Below, piece after piece: positions 7,186 through 10,656 of a stretch of 10,656 nucleotides of DNA; positions within the stretch are counted from its first letter, which is position 1; each line of letters starts with the position of its first letter. The notes under the pieces are model-generated. The model was not told where the DNA came from. It made no database searches and worked only from the letters and a program-made list of their open reading frames with translations. The DNA is from an uncultured Terrimonas sp. (GTDB lineage Bacteria; Bacteroidota; Bacteroidia; Chitinophagales; Chitinophagaceae), in contig CAMPJQ010000047.1 in the NCBI GenBank assembly GCA_946886925.1, positions 1 through 10,656 on the forward strand, given 5' to 3'. The position numbers and the translations under genes were made by a program.

Positions 7186-7220
7186 CTTACTACTTACCAC
7201 TACCCACTTATCACTTCTTA
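7186..7220. repeat. Degenerate 7-bp tandem array, CTTAYNC type
   Basis: Five heptamers on the plus strand read CTTACTA, CTTACCA, CTACCCA, CTTATCA, CTTCTTA. The last one contains the glmS stop codon (7218-7220, minus strand). The unit and orientation resemble the array at 579-628. Nineteen bases separate it from the RATTTGA array. Confidence 0.65.
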
Positions 7221-9053
7221 CTCCACCGTTACACTTTTGGCAAGGTTGCGGGGTTTGTCCACATCAAATCCCCTGGCTACGCCAATATAATAGGAAAGCA
7301 ATTGTAAAGGAATGGTGCCGATGATGGGGGCTATTAACTCATCTGCTTCCGGTATGGGCAACACATCATCCGCCATTTCTGTAATGGTTTCGTCGCCTTC
7401 TGTAATTACAGCGATCACCTTTCCCTTGCGGGCCTTTATTTCCTGTATATTGCTGATGATTTTTTGGTGGTAAGTATCTTTTGTGGCCACAAATACCACA
7501 GGCAAAGACTCATCTACCAACGCAATAGGACCATGTTTCATTTCCGCGGCGGGATATCCTTCGGCATGTATGTAAGATATTTCCTTGAGCTTTAACGCAC
7601 CTTCCAATGCTATTGGGAAATTATAGCCGCGACCCAAAAACAGGGCATCCGATACATCTTTATATTTTAAGGCCACTGCTTTTATATGTTCTGCACTTTC
7701 GAGAGCATGTTTTACTTTTTCAGGCACTTCATTTAATTCGTTGAGCAGATGTATATAACGGTCGTGGCTGATGGTGTTTCTTTCTTTAGCGATCATTAGC
7801 GCAACCATGGTAAGCACGGTTAGCTGTGCGGTAAATGCTTTTGTACTGGCCACGCCAATTTCCGGACCCGCATGCGTATATGCGCCAGCGTGGGATATGC
7901 GGGAAATAGACGATCCTACCACATTTACAATACCCAGTATAACAGCGCCCTGTTCTTTAGCTCTTTCTATAGCCACCAGCGTATCTGCCGTTTCTCCGCT
8001 TTGCGAAATGGCAATGATCATATCTCCCTTGTGGATGACGGGATTCCGGTACCTGAATTCAGAAGCATACTCTACCTCCACGGGAATGCGGCACAATTCT
8101 TCAATTACATATTCAGCCACCAATCCTGCATGCCAGGAAGTGCCACAAGCGATGATAAGTATACGGTTTGCGTTTTTAATCAGTTCCATATTGTTCTGAA
8201 TGCCCGACATGGTGATGGTACCCTGCGCTACATCCAGCCTTCCTCTTAAACAATCATAAATGGTGTGAGGTTGTTCAAAAATCTCCTTCAGCATAAAATG
8301 ATCGTAACCGCCTTTTTCTATGGCAGCCAGTTCAAGATCTAATTTTTGAATGAAAGGTGTTTGTCTTTCGTTGCCCAGGTTTTTTAATATCAGTTCATCA
8401 GCTTTAATGATGGCAATTTCGTAGTCATTAACATATACTACCTCCTTCGTGTATTCGATAATAGGCGAAGCGTCACTGGCTAAAAAATGTTCACCCTTTC
8501 CAATGCCTATTACCAGCGGACTGCCTTTTCTTGCAGCAATGAGTGTATCCGGGTTGTCCTCATCTATCAGCACAATTACATAAGCACCCACAATACGTTT
8601 CAAAGCAATACGCAATGCTTCCTCCAGTGTGCTGCTGTTATTTTTCTGAATGTCTTCTATAAAGTAAAGCAATACTTCGGTATCTGTATCGCTATGAAAT
8701 TGATATCCCTTTTTAATTAATTCCTGTTTAAGCGAAGCGTAGTTTTCAATTATACCGTTATGTATCATGGCCAGTTTACCATTAGCGGAGCGATGCGGAT
8801 GTGCATTTCTGTCGCTGGGTTCGCCGTGCGTGGCCCAACGGGTATGACCGATTCCTATATGCCCTTCGAGATCCTGACCTAAAGTTGATTCTTCAAGATT
8901 AGCTACTTTACCTTTCTTTTTATACAATTTTAAACCGTGATTTACCAGTGCTATTCCCGCGCTGTCATAGCCCCGGTATTCTAATCTCTTCAATCCTTTA
9001 ACGATTACAGGGTAAGCCTGGCGGTGTCCGATGTAAGCAACTATTCCACACAT
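7218..9053 (-). CDS. glmS: Glutamine--fructose-6-phosphate aminotransferase (isomerizing)
   Basis: GlmS makes glucosamine-6-phosphate from fructose-6-phosphate and glutamine, the first committed step to UDP-GlcNAc for peptidoglycan and LPS. The protein is 611 residues, close to the 609 of E. coli. The start is fixed by chemistry: ATG 9053 puts Cys2 at the N-terminus after Met removal, as class II glutaminases need (MCGIVAYIGHR). The frame extends to 9116 but would block this. Glutaminase motifs: HTRWATHG (70-77), HNGIIENY (98-105), SDTDTE (121-126). Two SIS domains follow: ACGTSWHAG (302-310), SQSGETADT (350-358), EIGVASTKAFTAQ (398-410), and LGRGYNFPIALEGALKLKEIS (473-493). Catalytic counterparts of E. 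coli Glu488, His504 and Lys603 are Glu491, His507 and Lys606, and the C-terminus PRNLAKSVTVE is intact. No canonical promoter box was found upstream. The DUF4954 gene follows on the same strand. Confidence 0.99.
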   Translation of the reverse strand: MCGIVAYIGHRQAYPVIVKGLKRLEYRGYDSAGIALVNHGLKLYKKKGKVANLEESTLGQDLEGHIGIGHTRWATHGEPSDRNAHPHRSANGKLAMIHNGIIENYASLKQELIKKGYQFHSDTDTEVLLYFIEDIQKNNSSTLEEALRIALKRIVGAYVIVLIDEDNPDTLIAARKGSPLVIGIGKGEHFLASDASPIIEYTKEVVYVNDYEIAIIKADELILKNLGNERQTPFIQKLDLELAAIEKGGYDHFMLKEIFEQPHTIYDCLRGRLDVAQGTITMSGIQNNMELIKNANRILIIACGTSWHAGLVAEYVIEELCRIPVEVEYASEFRYRNPVIHKGDMIIAISQSGETADTLVAIERAKEQGAVILGIVNVVGSSISRISHAGAYTHAGPEIGVASTKAFTAQLTVLTMVALMIAKERNTISHDRYIHLLNELNEVPEKVKHALESAEHIKAVALKYKDVSDALFLGRGYNFPIALEGALKLKEISYIHAEGYPAAEMKHGPIALVDESLPVVFVATKDTYHQKIISNIQEIKARKGKVIAVITEGDETITEMADDVLPIPEADELIAPIIGTIPLQLLSYYIGVARGFDVDKPRNLAKSVTVE

Positions 9054-9520
9054 AATTAACTTTTGAAATATTTTAATGAATTGATGCGTATGCTGGGAAC
9101 GCAAACGATTGCGCAATATTATAAAAAAAATGCCAGCTATTTCTATTGTCCCGGAGTATTTACAATGATATATAACCTAATGACTATTTAATGGTTTTGC
9201 AAAATATAGTAAAATACGCAGGCTGTTCGTTAAATAACCAGACTTAAAATATCTCAGGCGTTGTATAATTTTTAAAGATGAGGGGTACTGTCATCGGTTT
9301 ATGCATTGAATAATATACGCTTCTTTCCTGCCAGATGAATTAAATGCAAAATGCACTGTTGTGTTTTATTGTAAATGCTGGAAAATGCGTTTCGAAGGAA
9401 ATTAACGGAATACTTTTTTGCAAAGAAGCAATAATCGGGTATCCGTACCCTTCAACCTCTTTATTTAATATAATCCGGACTGTTATATTTCTCTTCGGAT
9501 ACAGGACGGATATCTCCTTG
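9054..9520. other. Intergenic region of 467 bp upstream of glmS
   Basis: No gene is supported here. The stretch is AT-rich, with one widely spaced inverted repeat: GTATCCG (9439-9445) and CGGATAC (9496-9502), 50 bases apart. A 60-codon plus-strand frame (9344-9526) looks random. No full TAnnTTTG box for glmS was found on the minus strand; the nearest is TATATTTTG around 9200-9208, one base too long and without a TTG at the right distance. The antiporter gene ends at 9521 with no T-run hairpin, so read-through into glmS cannot be excluded. Confidence 0.6.
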
Positions 9521-10656
9521 CTATAATATATTCTTATTTTGCGAAAACGCGCCCTCTTCTAATATTTGCTCGGGCTTTTTCTTATAAAAAATCATTCCTG
9601 CAGCCATGATTAAACTGGTTGTAAGAATGATAAAAAAAAGTATACCTTCATTAAAAGCCGACAATCTTAAATTTTCGGGGATTTTATAAAACAAAACAAT
9701 AGTTACCAGTCCGCGTGGTAAAAAAAATGATTCCGGAAAAACGTTGGTCTGCACAAAAAAACGCAGGTACAGAAGTCTTACTGCAAATAAAGCGGCTACA
9801 ATCATCCCCCCAACAATTAATACACCTTCTTCATTTAAAAATCCAAGGCTTATGGAATACCCAAATAAAATAAAAAAGAATGTCCTTATCAAAAAGGAAG
9901 ATTCGGCTGTTATTGAGTGAAGAAGATTTCTAATTTCTTCTACCTGTTGCATAGGAAAAAGGTTTTTAAGCCATTTCCAACGGATCATTTCCCAATTATT
10001 GACAGTCATGCCAAAAATTATGATTATGAGCAGTGAAGGCAGACTAAGTAATTTTCCTGATGTATATATCAGGATCAACAGTGAAAAAATCAGAAAGAAT
10101 TTGATATTCAATTTTGTTTTTGCCATAATCATAAACAGCACAAACGATAGCACAAACGAAAGAACAACCGATGCCAGGATGTTGCCACTAAAAACGCCAA
10201 ACGATTTTAAAGTAAGTACTTCCTCCGCAGTAAAATAATTAAAAACAAGTATCCCTATAATATCCGAAAACGAAGCTTCATATACCAGGAACTCCTTTTT
10301 CTTTTCTGTAAGTGCATGTATGCTGGGAATAACAATAGTACTGCTGATAATGGAAAGTGGAATGGCATATACCAGGCAATTGATGACAGGTTCATTCAGC
10401 CAGTAACGGAGGATGGCTGTAAGCAATACTGCCGAAAGGATAAATATAAAAAGAGCTGAAAAAAAAGAGTTCCTGATCAATACCACTTTATCCTTGCCTA
10501 ATTTCAGATCAAGACCCGCTTCCAGAACGATCATGATCAGTCCTATAACACCTAAAATTTCCACCATTTTATCGGGAATGTTCAGGACTATATTATTGAG
10601 ATCGCCAAACCAGCGAAAAAGAATGCCGCCAAAAAGCAATAGCAATACTGAAGGCA
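9521..10656 (-). CDS. Cation:proton antiporter (partial, N-terminus beyond window)
   Basis: An integral inner-membrane exchanger of the Na+/H+ antiporter fold (PF00999 type), trading Na+ or K+ for protons. About 377 residues are visible, and the frame is still open at the right edge (PSVLLLLFGGILF), so the true start is outside; a TTG at 10645 is internal, not a start. Around ten hydrophobic segments can be seen. Family marks, counted from the 10645 codon: LIMIVLEAGLDLKLG (36-50), EASFSDIIGILVFN (123-136), at the place of the ion-binding acidic motif with a single Asp128 preceded by Ser, and PRGLVTIVLFY (310-320), as in CPA1/NhaP-like proteins. The chain ends about 20 residues after the last membrane segment with no TrkA/RCK domain. 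The ion cannot be told. The stop is TAG at 9523-9521. Confidence 0.88.
   Translation of the reverse strand, partial: PSVLLLLFGGILFRWFGDLNNIVLNIPDKMVEILGVIGLIMIVLEAGLDLKLGKDKVVLIRNSFFSALFIFILSAVLLTAILRYWLNEPVINCLVYAIPLSIISSTIVIPSIHALTEKKKEFLVYEASFSDIIGILVFNYFTAEEVLTLKSFGVFSGNILASVVLSFVLSFVLFMIMAKTKLNIKFFLIFSLLILIYTSGKLLSLPSLLIIIIFGMTVNNWEMIRWKWLKNLFPMQQVEEIRNLLHSITAESSFLIRTFFFILFGYSISLGFLNEEGVLIVGGMIVAALFAVRLLYLRFFVQTNVFPESFFLPRGLVTIVLFYKIPENLRLSAFNEGILFFIILTTSLIMAAGMIFYKKKPEQILEEGAFSQNKNIL

Noticed and set aside
7132..7220. CRISPR array or insertion-site remnant
   Set aside because: The repeats are seven bases, contiguous and without spacers; there are no terminal inverted repeats and no target duplication.
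9054..9116. 21-residue N-terminal extension of GlmS
   Set aside because: The catalytic cysteine must be the first residue after Met removal, so translation has to start at 9053.
9054..9520. glmS ribozyme in the glmS leader
   Set aside because: The glmS ribozyme is known from Bacillota and relatives, and I see no matching core or pseudoknot elements here.
9344..9526. 60-codon plus-strand open frame
   Set aside because: It overlaps the antiporter stop on the other strand, lacks a ribosome site, and has no recognisable protein feature.

Overview
The window looks like chromosomal DNA of a member of the Bacteroidota, probably close to Chitinophagaceae. The signs are an ECF sigma factor of the Bacteroidota type, a TPR-fused LytS-type histidine kinase, a DUF4954 protein, a lipoprotein with a Cys-Lys-Lys-Asp-Asn-Asp start, weak or absent Shine-Dalgarno sequences, and promoter boxes fitting the phylum's TTTG/TTG...TAnnTTTG pattern. 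The placement rests on protein style and promoter grammar, not on a marker-gene comparison.

Layout. At the left edge lies the N-terminal part of an ECF sigma factor (minus strand, 1-396). A 305-bp gap follows, with a small hairpin, a degenerate heptamer array and a clear terminator. Next come two minus-strand envelope genes: a small outer-membrane beta-barrel protein (702-1256) with its own well-formed promoter, and upstream of it a probable surface lipoprotein (1392-1964). Divergent from the lipoprotein is a 710-residue sensor kinase with periplasmic TPRs, one membrane segment and a LytS-type catalytic core (2172-4304). A GNAT acetyltransferase follows it (4368-4868). Convergent with these is a minus-strand pair: glmS (7218-9053), which makes glucosamine-6-phosphate, and downstream of it a 737-residue DUF4954 protein with a left-handed beta-helix-like middle (4913-7126). 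A 467-bp gap with no recognisable gene precedes glmS. The right edge holds most of a cation:proton antiporter, open at its 5' end (9521-10656).

How the parts relate. GlmS makes the amino-sugar precursor for peptidoglycan and LPS. The DUF4954 gene follows 91 bp behind it with no promoter box between, so a shared transcript is plausible and hints at a role near amino-sugar metabolism. The sigma factor, kinase, lipoprotein and barrel protein suggest an envelope and signalling neighbourhood, but no direct link between them can be read from the sequence. The kinase has no adjacent LytTR response regulator.

The most unusual structural signal is intergenic: four degenerate 7-bp tandem arrays (579-628, 1357-1391, 7132-7166, 7186-7220), with three different consensus units but the same period. 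Two of them end exactly at a stop codon and one ends five bases before a start codon. No mobile element, CRISPR array, tRNA or rRNA was seen, and no complete new defence or metabolic system is evident.
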